Assembly (NCBI RefSeq): GCF_009914765.1
Contig: NZ_WYDS01000013.1
Coordinates: 62,001-126,000, forward strand
Direction: 5' to 3'
DNA: 64,000 nucleotides
Source of the DNA: Halodesulfovibrio sp. MK-HDV
GTDB lineage: Bacteria; Desulfobacterota; Desulfovibrionia; Desulfovibrionales; Desulfovibrionaceae
Shown piece after piece: positions 1 through 8,379 of the stretch. The notes under the pieces were generated by a model, which was not told the DNA's origin, searched no databases, and worked only from the letters and a program-made list of their open reading frames with translations. Within the stretch, counting starts at the first letter, position 1. Each line of letters begins with the position of its first letter. The position numbers and the translations under genes were made by a program.

Positions 1-195
1 GCTGCTGCTGTTGACGCTGGTAAAGCTGCTGCTTCCCGTCTTGGCGAGTGCGTTGGTACTAACGTTATCGCTCGTCCGGGTGATGGCCTTGGCGAAATGA
101 TTGCTAATAAAATTGGTTCTATTTTTGACGAGCCAAAGGCAAAGTCTGCAAAAGCTGAAGAAAAATCTGCTAAGCCGGCTCAAAAGAAAAAATAA
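1..195 (+). CDS. BMC-domain microcompartment shell protein, C-terminal part
   Basis: Only the last 64 residues are in the window; the gene starts upstream. The reading frame is open from base 1 and ends at TAA 193-195. The visible part (AAAVDAGKAAASRLGE, then NVIARPGDGLGEMI) matches the end of the BMC fold, followed by a Lys/Ala-rich tail of about 20 residues ending in KKK. BMC-domain proteins form the hexagonal tiles of microcompartment shells. The next gene, 41 bases downstream, is a second BMC protein, so this is the end of a shell-gene series. The charged tail is unlike the short tail of the next paralogue and may face the lumen or cytosol (inference). Confidence 0.85.
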   Translation, partial: AAAVDAGKAAASRLGECVGTNVIARPGDGLGEMIANKIGSIFDEPKAKSAKAEEKSAKPAQKKK

Positions 196-236
196 ACCGG
201 CTTATTCCGGTTGTTGCATATAAATAGGAGATACAC

Positions 237-515
237 ATGGGCGACGCTCTTGGTATTATTGAAGTAAAAGGCATGACTGCTCTTGTTGAAGCATCTGATG
301 CAATGACTAAGTCTGCACGTGTTGAACTCGTAGGTTACGAGCGCATTGGTGGCGGACTTGTTACTGCCCTTATCCGTGGCGACGTTGCTGCTTGTAAAGC
401 TGCTATCGATGCTGGTGCTGCTGCAGCACAGCGCGTTGGTGAAGTTGTTGCAGCTCACGTTATCCCACGTCCTCATACTGATCTTGAGGAAGTTTTCCCT
501 ATTAAGACTAAGTAA
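237..515 (+). CDS. BMC-domain hexameric shell protein (EutM/PduA/CutN type)
   Basis: A 92-residue protein, the normal length for a single-domain BMC shell hexamer. It starts with [11 protein letters not shown], has the conserved [21 protein letters not shown] segment (split here by no gaps) and the [10 protein letters not shown] loop near the end, all typical of PduA/EutM-like tiles. These proteins pack into flat sheets with a central pore that admits substrates of the encapsulated pathway. A good ribosome binding site (AGGAG) precedes ATG 237. It lies between another BMC protein and the EutN-type vertex gene, so it is part of one shell operon. The substrate of the compartment cannot be told from this gene. 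Confidence 0.93.
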   Translation: MGDALGIIEVKGMTALVEASDAMTKSARVELVGYERIGGGLVTALIRGDVAACKAAIDAGAAAAQRVGEVVAAHVIPRPHTDLEEVFPIKTK

Positions 516-562
516 ACTGCCAACGGAAGATTGCTTGGCGGCTATGAATAAGGAGATGCGAT

Positions 563-847
563 ATGGAATTAGGAAGAGTACGAGGACAAGTAGTTGCTAC
601 TGTTCGTGATCCCGGCGTGCCCCCTGTTACCTTGCTGCTAGTGGATCTTATTACCGCTGACGGTGAAGTTGTTCGTTCTGGACAGGTTGCAGCCGACACC
701 CTTGGTGCCGGCGAAGGTGAGATGATACTGCTTGTTCGCGGTAGCTCCGCTCGTTTTACTATGAACGATCGACCACCTCTTGACCTGAGTGTAATCGCTA
801 TTATTGATCAGATTTCCTCACAGGGCGAAACAGTTTACAATAAATAA
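563..847 (+). CDS. EutN/CcmL-family microcompartment vertex protein
   Basis: A 94-residue EutN/CcmL-type protein (MELGRVRGQVVATVRDPG..., with GAGEGEMILLVRGSSAR in the middle). Proteins of this family form pentamers that cap the vertices of the icosahedral shell. The length and the glycine-rich GAGEGE turn are typical. AAGGAGATGCGAT precedes the start and supplies the ribosome binding site. It is cotranscribed with the shell genes before it and the aldehyde dehydrogenase after it (18-base gap). Confidence 0.92.
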   Translation: MELGRVRGQVVATVRDPGVPPVTLLLVDLITADGEVVRSGQVAADTLGAGEGEMILLVRGSSARFTMNDRPPLDLSVIAIIDQISSQGETVYNK

Positions 848-864
848 AATAGTTTGGAGCTAAC

Positions 865-2292
865 ATGGCTATCGCACGTGAACAGATAGAGTCTATTGTT
901 TCTGAAGTTCTTACTCAGCTGACAGGCGCTGCACAGACTTCTGCTGCTGCTCCTGCACCTACCGCAGGCGACTGGGGCATTTTTGACGAATTAGATGATG
1001 CTGTAGCAGCTGCTAAAGTTGCACAGAGCAAAATCGGTACTATCGCAATCCGTAACAAGATTATTGATATCATCCGTCGCGCTGCACGTAACAATGCACG
1101 TCGTCTTTCTGAAATGGCTGTTGAAGAAACTGGTATGGGTAACGTTGAAGACAAGATTGCGAAAACTCTTCTTGTTGCAGACCGCACTCCAGGTACTGAA
1201 GCAGTATCTGCAGAAGCAATCACTGGTGACAATGGTTTTACCATGATCGAAAAAGCTCCTTGGGGCGTTATCGCATCTGTAACTCCTTCCACCAACCCTG
1301 GCTCTACTGTTATCAACAACGGCATTAGCATGATCGCTGCTGGTAACTCTGTAGTATTCGCTCCGCACCCAGCTGCTAAGCGTATTACTCAGGAAGCAAT
1401 CAAGATCATCAACAAAGCTGTTGTTGCTGAAACCGGCATTGCGAACCTCGTGGTTGCTGTTAAAGAACCAACCATCGATGCTGCTAAACGTCTCTTTACT
1501 TTTGAAGGCATTAACCTTCTCGTAGTAACCGGCGGTGAAGCTGTAGTTGAAGCTGCTCGTAAAACCACCAACAAACGCCTTATGGCTGCTGGTGCTGGTA
1601 ACCCTCCTGTAGTTGTTGATGAAACTGCTGACATTGCTCGTGCAGCTATCTCCATCTACACAGGTGCATCTTTCGATAACAACCTCATCTGCGCTGACGA
1701 AAAAGAAATTATCGCAGTTGATTCTATCGCTGATGAGCTTAAAGTTGAGATGAAAAAAGTTGGCGCATACGAGTTGACTCTTGAGCAGGCTAACACCATC
1801 GCTCAGACAGTTATTCTCGATTACGGCACTGACAAAGCTCGTGCTAATCCAAAATGGGTTGGTCGTGACGCTAAAAAACTCGCTGCTATCGCTGGCATCA
1901 GCGTACCAGATACCTGCAAGCTTCTCATCGTAGACGCTGGTCGTGACTCTGACTACGTTTTTGCAACAGTAGAGCAGATGATGCCGCTCGTTCCAGTTCT
2001 CCGTGCACACAACTTCGAAGAAGCTCTTGCATGGGCATTGAAACTTGAGCGCGGTCTCAGCCACACAGCTGGTTTGCATTCCACAAACGTTAATAACATG
2101 GAAGCAATGGCTCGTGCTACTAACACCAGCCTCTTTGTTAAAAACGGCCCTCACGTTGCCGGTCTTGGTGCTGGCGGTGAAGGTTGGACTTCAATGACTA
2201 TCTCCACCCCTACAGGTGAAGGCGTTACTAACGCGGCTACATTTACCCGTATCCGTCGTTGTTGCCTCGTAGATTGCTTTAGGATCGTTTAG
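865..2292 (+). CDS. CoA-acylating aldehyde dehydrogenase of a microcompartment (EutE/PduP/CutF-like)
   Basis: A 475-residue aldehyde dehydrogenase of the CoA-acylating group, which oxidises acetaldehyde or propionaldehyde to the acyl-CoA with NAD+. The catalytic cysteine is in SFDNNLICADEKE, about residue 276. The Rossmann region includes VVTGGEAVVEAA, and the TPSTNPG and GAGNPPVVVDETADI blocks are typical of EutE/PduP. The N-terminus (residues 1-21, MAIAREQIESIVSEVLTQL) is a short amphipathic helix followed by an Ala/Pro-rich linker, the form of an encapsulation peptide that targets the enzyme into the shell. GGAG lies 8 bases before ATG. The neighbours are shell genes and an EutJ-like ATPase. 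The C-terminal RIRRCCLVDCFRIV is cysteine-rich but normal for the family. Confidence 0.93.
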   Translation: MAIAREQIESIVSEVLTQLTGAAQTSAAAPAPTAGDWGIFDELDDAVAAAKVAQSKIGTIAIRNKIIDIIRRAARNNARRLSEMAVEETGMGNVEDKIAKTLLVADRTPGTEAVSAEAITGDNGFTMIEKAPWGVIASVTPSTNPGSTVINNGISMIAAGNSVVFAPHPAAKRITQEAIKIINKAVVAETGIANLVVAVKEPTIDAAKRLFTFEGINLLVVTGGEAVVEAARKTTNKRLMAAGAGNPPVVVDETADIARAAISIYTGASFDNNLICADEKEIIAVDSIADELKVEMKKVGAYELTLEQANTIAQTVILDYGTDKARANPKWVGRDAKKLAAIAGISVPDTCKLLIVDAGRDSDYVFATVEQMMPLVPVLRAHNFEEALAWALKLERGLSHTAGLHSTNVNNMEAMARATNTSLFVKNGPHVAGLGAGGEGWTSMTISTPTGEGVTNAATFTRIRRCCLVDCFRIV

Positions 2293-2294
2293 TT

Positions 2295-3110
2295 ATGGCC
2301 ATTTCTTGGGAGTTAGCATGCGAGCGACTTGATCGCGCCGCAGCCATGATGAATGATACCGAACCAGTTTCGGTTGAAGGCCCAATTCATATCGGCATAG
2401 ACTTAGGTACAGCAGATGTTGTGCTTATGGCTGTCGATGGTGAAGGCGAGCCTGTTGCTGTCTTCCTGGAATGGACAGAAGTTGTACGTGATGGTGTTGT
2501 GGTAGACTTTGTTGGTGCCTGCGACGTTGTTCGCAGATTCATAACCATGGCGGAAGAACGTCTTGGTATCGAAATCACTGAAGCCTCCACCTCTTTTCCT
2601 CCGGGTACCGATGCGCGTCTTTCCACAAATATTTTGGAAACCGCAGGTCTCGATGTGACCCATGTTGAAGACGAACCAAGCTGTGTTGCATCTCTTCTTG
2701 AGTTGGATAAAGCAGCAGTTGTTGATATCGGCGGCGGTACTACTGGTACTGCAATCGTTAAAGATGGCGAGATCGTTTTCAGTGATGATGAACCGACTGG
2801 TGGTAAACATATTTCGCTTACCATTGCCGGACATTATGACGTTGAACTTGAAGTCGCAGAAGAGTATAAGCGCAAAGCAAAGGAATATAACATCCTTGCT
2901 ATTGCACGTCCTACTCTCCAACGCGTGAGTGATATCGTTGCATCACACATGACAGGGTTTAAAGTTGATTCAGTTCTTCTTTCAGGTGGTACTTGCTGCT
3001 TGCCGGGAATTGAAACTGTCTTCGAAAAAGAGCTTAACCTTCCTGTACATCTTCCAAGCCAGCCACTTATGTTAACACCGCTATCTATTGCGTCGTTACC
3101 ATTGCGCTAG
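2295..3110 (+). CDS. EutJ-like actin/Hsp70-fold ATPase
   Basis: A 271-residue protein with the sugar kinase/Hsp70/actin ATPase motifs: phosphate-1 loop HIGIDLGTADVVLMAVDGEG near residues 31-50, phosphate-2 VVDIGGGTTGTAIV near 140-155, and the adenosine loop LLSGGTCCLPGIETVF near the end. This is the pattern of EutJ, a putative chaperone found in ethanolamine, choline and related microcompartment operons; its exact role is unproven. The start lies 2 bases after the aldehyde dehydrogenase stop, implying translational coupling. A strong terminator follows, so this is the last gene of the operon. Confidence 0.88.
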   Translation: MAISWELACERLDRAAAMMNDTEPVSVEGPIHIGIDLGTADVVLMAVDGEGEPVAVFLEWTEVVRDGVVVDFVGACDVVRRFITMAEERLGIEITEASTSFPPGTDARLSTNILETAGLDVTHVEDEPSCVASLLELDKAAVVDIGGGTTGTAIVKDGEIVFSDDEPTGGKHISLTIAGHYDVELEVAEEYKRKAKEYNILAIARPTLQRVSDIVASHMTGFKVDSVLLSGGTCCLPGIETVFEKELNLPVHLPSQPLMLTPLSIASLPLR

Positions 3111-3132
3111 GTTTGAGCGATTAGAAATAGTA

Positions 3133-3167
3133 AACCGGCTGTCCGTAAGGGCAGCCGGTTTTTTTTT
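3133..3167 (+). terminator. Rho-independent terminator of the microcompartment operon
   Basis: The 9-bp stem AACCGGCTG/CAGCCGGTT has a 10-base loop and is followed by a run of T. It lies 23 bases after the EutJ-like gene and ends the plus-strand operon. Confidence 0.93.
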
Positions 3168-3341
3168 GTCTTTGAAATATTTGTGACGTTCTTTATCTCC
3201 GACAGACAATACCCACCCCTAGGACACTTGTTCCCATTCCATCATCAAACTTGCCGATAGTTGACCTGCACTGTCTGATACTCGCACTATAGGCCTCTTG
3301 TCATATTTACAGAAATTGTGGCTAAGGGCGACAATCAAGCG

Positions 3342-4061
3342 TTACTTTGTAAGTGAGGTTGTTACCAGTGAAGTATTATTCCTGGTGGCTTGAGACAGTA
3401 TGCTTCCATCTTTACCCCAGAAACTTGATCTGCCCGCACATTTATATGGACCAGATTGTCCAATGTAGTTTGCCATGCCGATAACAATGTTATGATGCTG
3501 TGCATAGTTTGATAACATTTCCGAATCAGATGAAAAGCCCTGTTCTGAACATAACACAGAGGCAAGGTAACAATCTGCACCAGCGGCTATCGTATTCTGA
3601 ATATGCTTTGGGTTTGCTGTGTCTGCACAAACTGCCAGTCCGATAGAAAAAGAGCTAATGGAGAGGGTCATGTGCTGATTACCAGAAGTGAAATACGTGT
3701 TCTCAATTCCGTGAAGATGGATTTTGCTGTAATGGCGTATTGGTTCATCAGGCGAGAATATGACTAAAGCAAGCTCCGGCTTATTATCTTTTGTACGCAA
3801 AGGTGCGCCAGCGAGAATGGTCATTGAATGCTGTTTAGCAAGTTTGTGAAGTGCTTGAAGTGGGGCAGAAGTATATTCCATCGCAAGTTCAGCAGCAAGC
3901 TCCGGCTCGTATCCTGTCAGTGAGAGTTCGGGAAAAATAAGTAGCTTAACCTGTTCGTTTGCCGCGTACTCAATAAGTTCGACGTGCTGCGCTAGATTCT
4001 TAACGGTGTTCCCTTTAGCGGGCTCAAATTGGGCAAGTCCAACAGTAAGGGTAGCGGGCAT
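3342..4061 (-). CDS. Carbon-nitrogen hydrolase (nitrilase superfamily)
   Basis: A 239-residue protein of the nitrilase/omega-amidase superfamily, which hydrolyses C-N bonds in amides, nitriles or carbamoyl compounds. The Glu-Lys-Cys triad is visible: Glu in LLIFPELSLTGYEPE (about residue 44), Lys in YSKIHLHG (about 114) and Cys in GLAVCADTANP (about 146). The length is slightly short for the family (usually 255-280). The gene converges with the microcompartment operon and has no obvious operon partner. The substrate cannot be assigned; the best general guess is an omega-amidase-type or amidohydrolase activity. Confidence 0.85.
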   Translation of the reverse strand: MPATLTVGLAQFEPAKGNTVKNLAQHVELIEYAANEQVKLLIFPELSLTGYEPELAAELAMEYTSAPLQALHKLAKQHSMTILAGAPLRTKDNKPELALVIFSPDEPIRHYSKIHLHGIENTYFTSGNQHMTLSISSFSIGLAVCADTANPKHIQNTIAAGADCYLASVLCSEQGFSSDSEMLSNYAQHHNIVIGMANYIGQSGPYKCAGRSSFWGKDGSILSQATRNNTSLVTTSLTK

Positions 4062-4205
4062 GAGTTATTCCTTTTGCTCGGTTTTTGGATGAAATACTGT
4101 AGATATCTTCTTTAAGTATCTCTGCTGACGCTGGGAAAAACAACAACAATTTTTGCTACGCAATACTTACTCACAATCGCCCGTAGGGAGAGAATGTGGT
4201 CAAAA

Positions 4206-4275
4206 CGGGGTTAAGGGGGCAGTGCCCCCTTGCGGGGGTGTAGGGGGGCGGAGCCCGCCTACCCGTCGGAGACAA
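4206..4275 (-). repeat. Dispersed GC-rich intergenic repeat, copy A
   Basis: Read on the minus strand this begins GTCTCCGACGGGTAGG and runs through CACCCCCGCAAGGGGG to CCCCTTAACCCCG. The same order of blocks occurs at 29786-29845 on the plus strand and, more diverged, at 23980-24039. It is much richer in GC than its surroundings and has inner inverted repeats (GGGGGCA/TGCCCCC). Such elements look like a genome-wide dispersed repeat. No coding capacity is seen. The rest of 4062-4445 holds only this repeat and the dctM terminator. Confidence 0.7.
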
Positions 4276-4371
4276 CGTAATAAATGTCCCCAAGCCTGCC
4301 CCCCTGTTGCACTACTGCGTAAACTGTGAACTGTGAACTGTCGCGTAGATCATCATACTTGTAAAAAGTAT

Positions 4372-4405
4372 AAAAAAAAGCGGAGAACCCTTTCGGGCTC
4401 TCCGC
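4372..4405 (-). terminator. Rho-independent terminator of the dctPQM operon
   Basis: On the minus strand the stem GCGGAGAGCCC/GGGTTCTCCGC closes a short GAAA loop and is followed by eight T. It lies 40 bases beyond the dctM stop. Confidence 0.92.
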
Positions 4406-4445
4406 AATTTTTCGAGTAAGTGTTCAAGCATCAAGCTTGAAGGTA

Positions 4446-5726
4446 TTACATAAGGAGCTTAGGCAAGAAGAGGATCAGCTGTGGGAACATCACGAGCAGG
4501 AAGATAACCCCGATTGTGACACAGCAGAATGGAATAGCTTTCGCCGATATCTCTTCTAGCGACACATCTGCAATACCCGAGGCGATAAACATGTTCTCCC
4601 CTAGTGGTGGAGTAGAGAAGCCTACGCCACAGCAACATACGAGAACGATACCAAAGTGGATTGGGTCCACGCCGAATGCTTTCATAACTGGAAGCAGTAC
4701 CGGGGTAACGAGAAGGATGATTGCAAGGGTTTCCATGAACATGCCGAGGAACAGAAGAATAACTACTACAAAGATCCAAACAACCATTACGTTGGAAGTA
4801 AATGCAAGAAGCAATTCAACGATCTGATCTGGAATTCGGTACTGAACAAGTAGGCGGCCGAATGCATACGCAGTAAACATAATAATGAGTACGCGACCGG
4901 TAAGCCAAGATGTGGTCTCAAGAGACTTCATTAAGGACTTCAGACTGAGTTCTTTGTAGATGAAGAAGCCAACAAACAATGTGTAGAAAATTGCTACAAT
5001 TGCAGCTTCTGTCGGAGTAAAGAAGCCAGAGTAGATACCACCCAAGATAACGATAGGTGCCATCATTGCCCAGAAGCCTTCTTTCATGGACTTCAGAAGA
5101 GTTGATACTGACCATTCAGCCATCTCTTCGTGAACTGGCATGTTGCGGCATTTGAATAAATGCATGCAAATAAGACCAACAGCAATTAAGAGGCCTGGAA
5201 TAACACCACCAAGGAACATTTTAGTGATGGATTCCTGTGCTGCTACGCCGTAAATAACCATAGGAATAGAAGGTGGGATAATGATACCTACGCCACCTGC
5301 AGTAGCAGTCGCTGCTGCAGCATAGCCCGGATCATAATCACGTTTAATCATTGCTGGAATCATCAGCATACCAACCGCAGCAGTAGTCGCCGGGCCGGAA
5401 CCAGAAATAGCGCCGAAGAATACACAAGCAAGAGCTGTCGAAATTGCAAGACCGCCACGAACAGGACCAACGAGGTTCTCAGCAATGAGAACTAGTCGTT
5501 TCGATACACCCGCACATTCCATTAAGGCACCGGCAAGAACAAACGCAGGCAATGCCATAATCGGGAAGCTGTTAACTGAGGTGAATGCGATCTGGATGAG
5601 CGTGCTCAGATCCTGACCTACTACCATGAATGAGAACATGGCAGACATACCAAGTGCTACTGTAATTGGTGCACCCAAAAGCATGAGCACCAAAAATGTG
5701 AGAAATAAGACTTCTGCAACACCCAT
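4446..5726 (-). CDS. dctM: TRAP transporter large membrane subunit
   Basis: A 426-residue, very hydrophobic protein of the DctM family. It starts VLFLTFLVLMLLGAPITVALGMSA, has the AISGSGPATTAAVGMLMIPAM signature near residue 105-125 and ends with hydrophobic helices. DctM is the ion-coupled translocation channel of tripartite ATP-independent periplasmic transporters. The length is normal. It starts 2 bases after the small subunit gene ends, so the two are translationally coupled. Confidence 0.95.
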   Translation of the reverse strand: MGVAEVLFLTFLVLMLLGAPITVALGMSAMFSFMVVGQDLSTLIQIAFTSVNSFPIMALPAFVLAGALMECAGVSKRLVLIAENLVGPVRGGLAISTALACVFFGAISGSGPATTAAVGMLMIPAMIKRDYDPGYAAAATATAGGVGIIIPPSIPMVIYGVAAQESITKMFLGGVIPGLLIAVGLICMHLFKCRNMPVHEEMAEWSVSTLLKSMKEGFWAMMAPIVILGGIYSGFFTPTEAAIVAIFYTLFVGFFIYKELSLKSLMKSLETTSWLTGRVLIIMFTAYAFGRLLVQYRIPDQIVELLLAFTSNVMVVWIFVVVILLFLGMFMETLAIILLVTPVLLPVMKAFGVDPIHFGIVLVCCCGVGFSTPPLGENMFIASGIADVSLEEISAKAIPFCCVTIGVIFLLVMFPQLILFLPKLLM

Positions 5727-5728
5727 GA

Positions 5729-6271
5729 CTAACCCTCCTCACCCTTCAGAGCATTTTTACTCTTTTCAATATCAGCTTTGTCAGGGTCTTCAATTTCCTG
5801 CTTCAGAATCCATTTGATGTAGTTGACCTGCAGAATACGCACAGTCATGAGAGAGAAGCTAATTGGGAAGATCATGTACACCCAGCTGAGCTGCCAATCG
5901 AGCGCAGGGGTAGCGTACGGAAATTCGGTCAGGTCCTGGATGATCTCAATACCTTTCCAAGTCATCACGCTGTTAAATACGATCCAGACTACATCCATGA
6001 GAAGCATGGATACTTCCCCAACGATAGGTGGGAAAAGTTTAAATTGGAGCGTCACACGGTTGTGAGCAGCGAGCCTTGCCGCATAGGAAGCGCCGAAAAA
6101 TACAAACCAAACAAACGAGAAGCGGGCGACTTCCTCACTCCAGTACAATGGTGTGCCAAATTCGCGCAGAATAATCTGCAAGAAAAGAATCACAACAAAG
6201 AATGCAAGGAGTGCTTGGCAGATGTAACTCTCAACATGGTCGAGAATATTAAAAAGGATTTTTTTGAACAT
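5729..6271 (-). CDS. dctQ: TRAP transporter small membrane subunit
   Basis: A 180-residue protein with four predicted membrane helices of the DctQ family (FFVVILFLQIILREFGTPLYWSEEVARFSFVW near residues 20-52). It pairs with DctM to form the membrane complex that receives substrate from the periplasmic binding protein. The C-terminal 30 residues are charged and cytoplasmic. It lies between dctP and dctM, with a hairpin in the 65-base gap after dctP. Confidence 0.94.
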   Translation of the reverse strand: MFKKILFNILDHVESYICQALLAFFVVILFLQIILREFGTPLYWSEEVARFSFVWFVFFGASYAARLAAHNRVTLQFKLFPPIVGEVSMLLMDVVWIVFNSVMTWKGIEIIQDLTEFPYATPALDWQLSWVYMIFPISFSLMTVRILQVNYIKWILKQEIEDPDKADIEKSKNALKGEEG

Positions 6272-6297
6272 CAGGTGTCCCCTAATTAAAATGAAAT

Positions 6298-6320
6298 GAG
6301 CCGGTGGTTACCACCGGCTC
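6298..6320 (-). promoter_or_regulatory. Intercistronic hairpin between dctP and dctQ
   Basis: GAGCCGGTGG/CCACCGGCTC is a perfect 10-bp inverted repeat with a 3-base loop, 16 bases after the dctP stop. It has no T-run, so it is not a full terminator. Such hairpins usually protect the upstream message or attenuate read-through, giving more binding protein than permease. Confidence 0.7.
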
Positions 6321-6336
6321 TGTAGTATCTGCGAGA

Positions 6337-7335
6337 CTATTTTTTGCCGATGTAACCGAGGTAACGATCAAGCACTTCCTGTCCGCCAACAAAGTCGGTC
6401 ATTTTAGGCCATACGTTTTCGATTGCGAGTTTTTTCCACTGAGCTTCGTCTTCGAGAGTATCAATCTGGATACCGGAAGCGATAAGCTCTGCTTTAGCAC
6501 GGCCAGCGTCTACGAGCTGGAATGCGAGGCAGAATTCCTGAGCTTCACGGCCAGCTTCAACAACGATCTGCTGCATTTCAGGAGAAAGTTTCTGGTAAAG
6601 TTTCTCAGAGATCATCATTGGCTGGAGCTGGTAAGTGTAATGTACTTCAGTGATGTACTTCTGTACTTCGTTGAACTTAGCAGCCTGGAAAGTGATGTAA
6701 CCGTAGCACTGGCCATCTACTACGCCTTGCTGGAGAGCTGTAAATGTTTCAGCCCAAGAGATAGGCACTGGGTTTGCACCCCAAGAGCGGTAAGTTTCAA
6801 GAATAACTGCTGACTGTGGAACACGGAATTTCATGTCTTTGATGTCAGCAAGTTTTTTGATTGGGCGCTCGGAGTTAGAAAGGTAACGGTAGTCAGTGTA
6901 AGTCCAACCAAGAACGCGGAAGCGACCTTCGTTGATTGCAAATTCGTTAAGCATTTTGTGAGCAGGACCAGTAGCACCGCGTACTACGTCGTACATGTTC
7001 TCAAAAAGGTAAGGCAAGGTAAGCAGACCAAGCTTTTTAACGAAAGGAACGGTGTTCGCGATACCAACTACTGCCATGTCGAGGTTGCCGCGACGAACGT
7101 TCTGGATCATTTCGGTTTCATCACCGAGCTGACCACTTGGGAAAATCTGTACTTCTACTTTGCCATCAGTACGACCTTCAACGATTTCCTTAAAGCGGGT
7201 TGCGATAGCACCCATTTCGGAATCAATCGGGTCGCCCATGCCAACGCGCAAAATACTTGGATCCTGTGCAAATGATACAGATGAAACTGTCATCATTGCT
7301 ACCAGTGCAACGAGCACTAAAGCTTTCCTAAACAT
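6337..7335 (-). CDS. dctP: TRAP transporter periplasmic substrate-binding protein
   Basis: A 332-residue DctP-family binding protein with a Sec signal peptide (MFRKALVLVALVAMMTVSSV, cleavage after SFA). Family motifs visible are PSGQLGDETEMIQNVRRGNLDMAV (split around residues 65-90), the LPYLFENMYDVVRG block, and FRVPQSAVILETYRSWGANPVPI, which contains the Arg that binds the carboxylate of organic acid ligands. The start is preceded by GGAGGAAGT. It is first in the operon with dctQ and dctM. The ligand is likely a carboxylate, but which one is not shown. Its neighbour on the other side is a hybrid kinase/sigma54 regulator pair that may control it. Confidence 0.94.
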   Translation of the reverse strand: MFRKALVLVALVAMMTVSSVSFAQDPSILRVGMGDPIDSEMGAIATRFKEIVEGRTDGKVEVQIFPSGQLGDETEMIQNVRRGNLDMAVVGIANTVPFVKKLGLLTLPYLFENMYDVVRGATGPAHKMLNEFAINEGRFRVLGWTYTDYRYLSNSERPIKKLADIKDMKFRVPQSAVILETYRSWGANPVPISWAETFTALQQGVVDGQCYGYITFQAAKFNEVQKYITEVHYTYQLQPMMISEKLYQKLSPEMQQIVVEAGREAQEFCLAFQLVDAGRAKAELIASGIQIDTLEDEAQWKKLAIENVWPKMTDFVGGQEVLDRYLGYIGKK

Positions 7336-8379
7336 ACTTCCTCCTGAATGTATTCCACAATAGATACGCCTCTAACAGAGCGTGTAACTGTCGTTATGGA
7401 ATAAGGTTGTTATTCACCCCCCTTCAACTGGCCGAAAGTTGTCGGGGGTAGTATTTCTTATGCTGAAGAAATTTTTGTCCGGAGGGAAACGACATGTTTT
7501 AACTGGTGGGACAGGTCATGTCGTTTCCCGAGGGCATAAACCATATGCTGAGTATAGAGCAAAGAAGAGACCAAAATTTGCACTTGTAAGAAAATTTGTT
7601 GATATCATTAAGTAATAGTTAACAATTTGGTATTTCGGGTGGTTACAGTGGGGCATGCGGGCCTGAATAAAGTGGGACAGAGGTGTCCCTTTTTTTGCAT
7701 CTTTCAGATAACATGCTGAAAATACACTGATTTATGTTGCGACATAAATGTCCCACCATGGTCGTTTGTGAAAAAAGGCGCGTATCAAGGGGATATACGT
7801 GTGACAAAAAAGTCCCAAAAATCAATAGGGTGTCTGAGGTCGTAACTTTAAGTGCAAAAGTGCAACACGTTTTTACGATTTTGACTCACGGATTGGTTAT
7901 GTTAAGGTCTGTTTCCTCCTTTTTTGAGACAAGAATGACCCAAACTGATTTTGTCCCGAATACGTTGTTCCACTTGGGGAGGAAAATAGGACTATTATGT
8001 CTCATTTCACAGCTAGCGATTGTAATCAATTGGTATGTGCTTTTTATAACCAGCCAAAATGTAGTGCAAAATTAGCATGATGAGTGAGCGAGTTATTATA
8101 ATCTGCACGTGTGCAGAGCTTGTGCCTTAGATAACAACCCGTTGAGAACGGATGTTGCATAGGTAATGGCACATATTGCGAGCCCTTTTTGCCTGCATGT
8201 ACAGATCTTATTTGAATGCAGCGCAATGCAGTCAGGCCCTAACCGCTCTATTATATATAATGATAGGGTGGTGAATAAGAAAGAATATGGATCCTGTGGC
8301 AGCAGGATGTATATGTTGAGTAATTATCATTAGATAAACTATGCGGTAGTCATCCGTTGTGGTTCCAGGAGTAGGCTGA
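7336..8379. promoter_or_regulatory. Gene-free divergent regulatory region between dctP and the hybrid kinase
   Basis: About 1 kb without a convincing gene. It holds a 13-bp inverted repeat at 7484-7529 (arms GGGAAACGACATG/CATGTCGTTTCCC, 20-base loop) and several copies of GTGGGACA in both orientations: 7506-7513, 7672-7679 (with an inverted TGTCCC at 7684-7689), 7749-7756 and a partial TGTCCC at 7952-7957. It presumably carries the dctP promoter and the operators of the adjacent two-component system. I found no convincing -24/-12 promoter for dctP. Confidence 0.55.

Noticed and set aside
991-2154. 387-codon minus-strand frame across the aldehyde dehydrogenase gene
   Set aside because: Shadow of a well-recognised gene; low-quality, Ser/Asn/Cys-rich translation.
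7481-7496. GGAGGGAAACGACATG is identical to the ribosome binding site and start of small-protein copy 1 (44896-44911)
   Set aside because: Followed by only ATG TTT TAA, with no homology beyond; a 16-base match in 64 kb, biased by ribosome binding site sequence, can be chance.
7734-8075. 113-codon plus-strand frame between dctP and the hybrid kinase
   Set aside because: No ribosome binding site, unusual composition and no recognisable motif; it overlaps the GTGGGACA cluster.
8167-8179. TGGCACATATTGC as a sigma54 promoter for the hybrid kinase
   Set aside because: GG and GC are 8 bases apart instead of 10.
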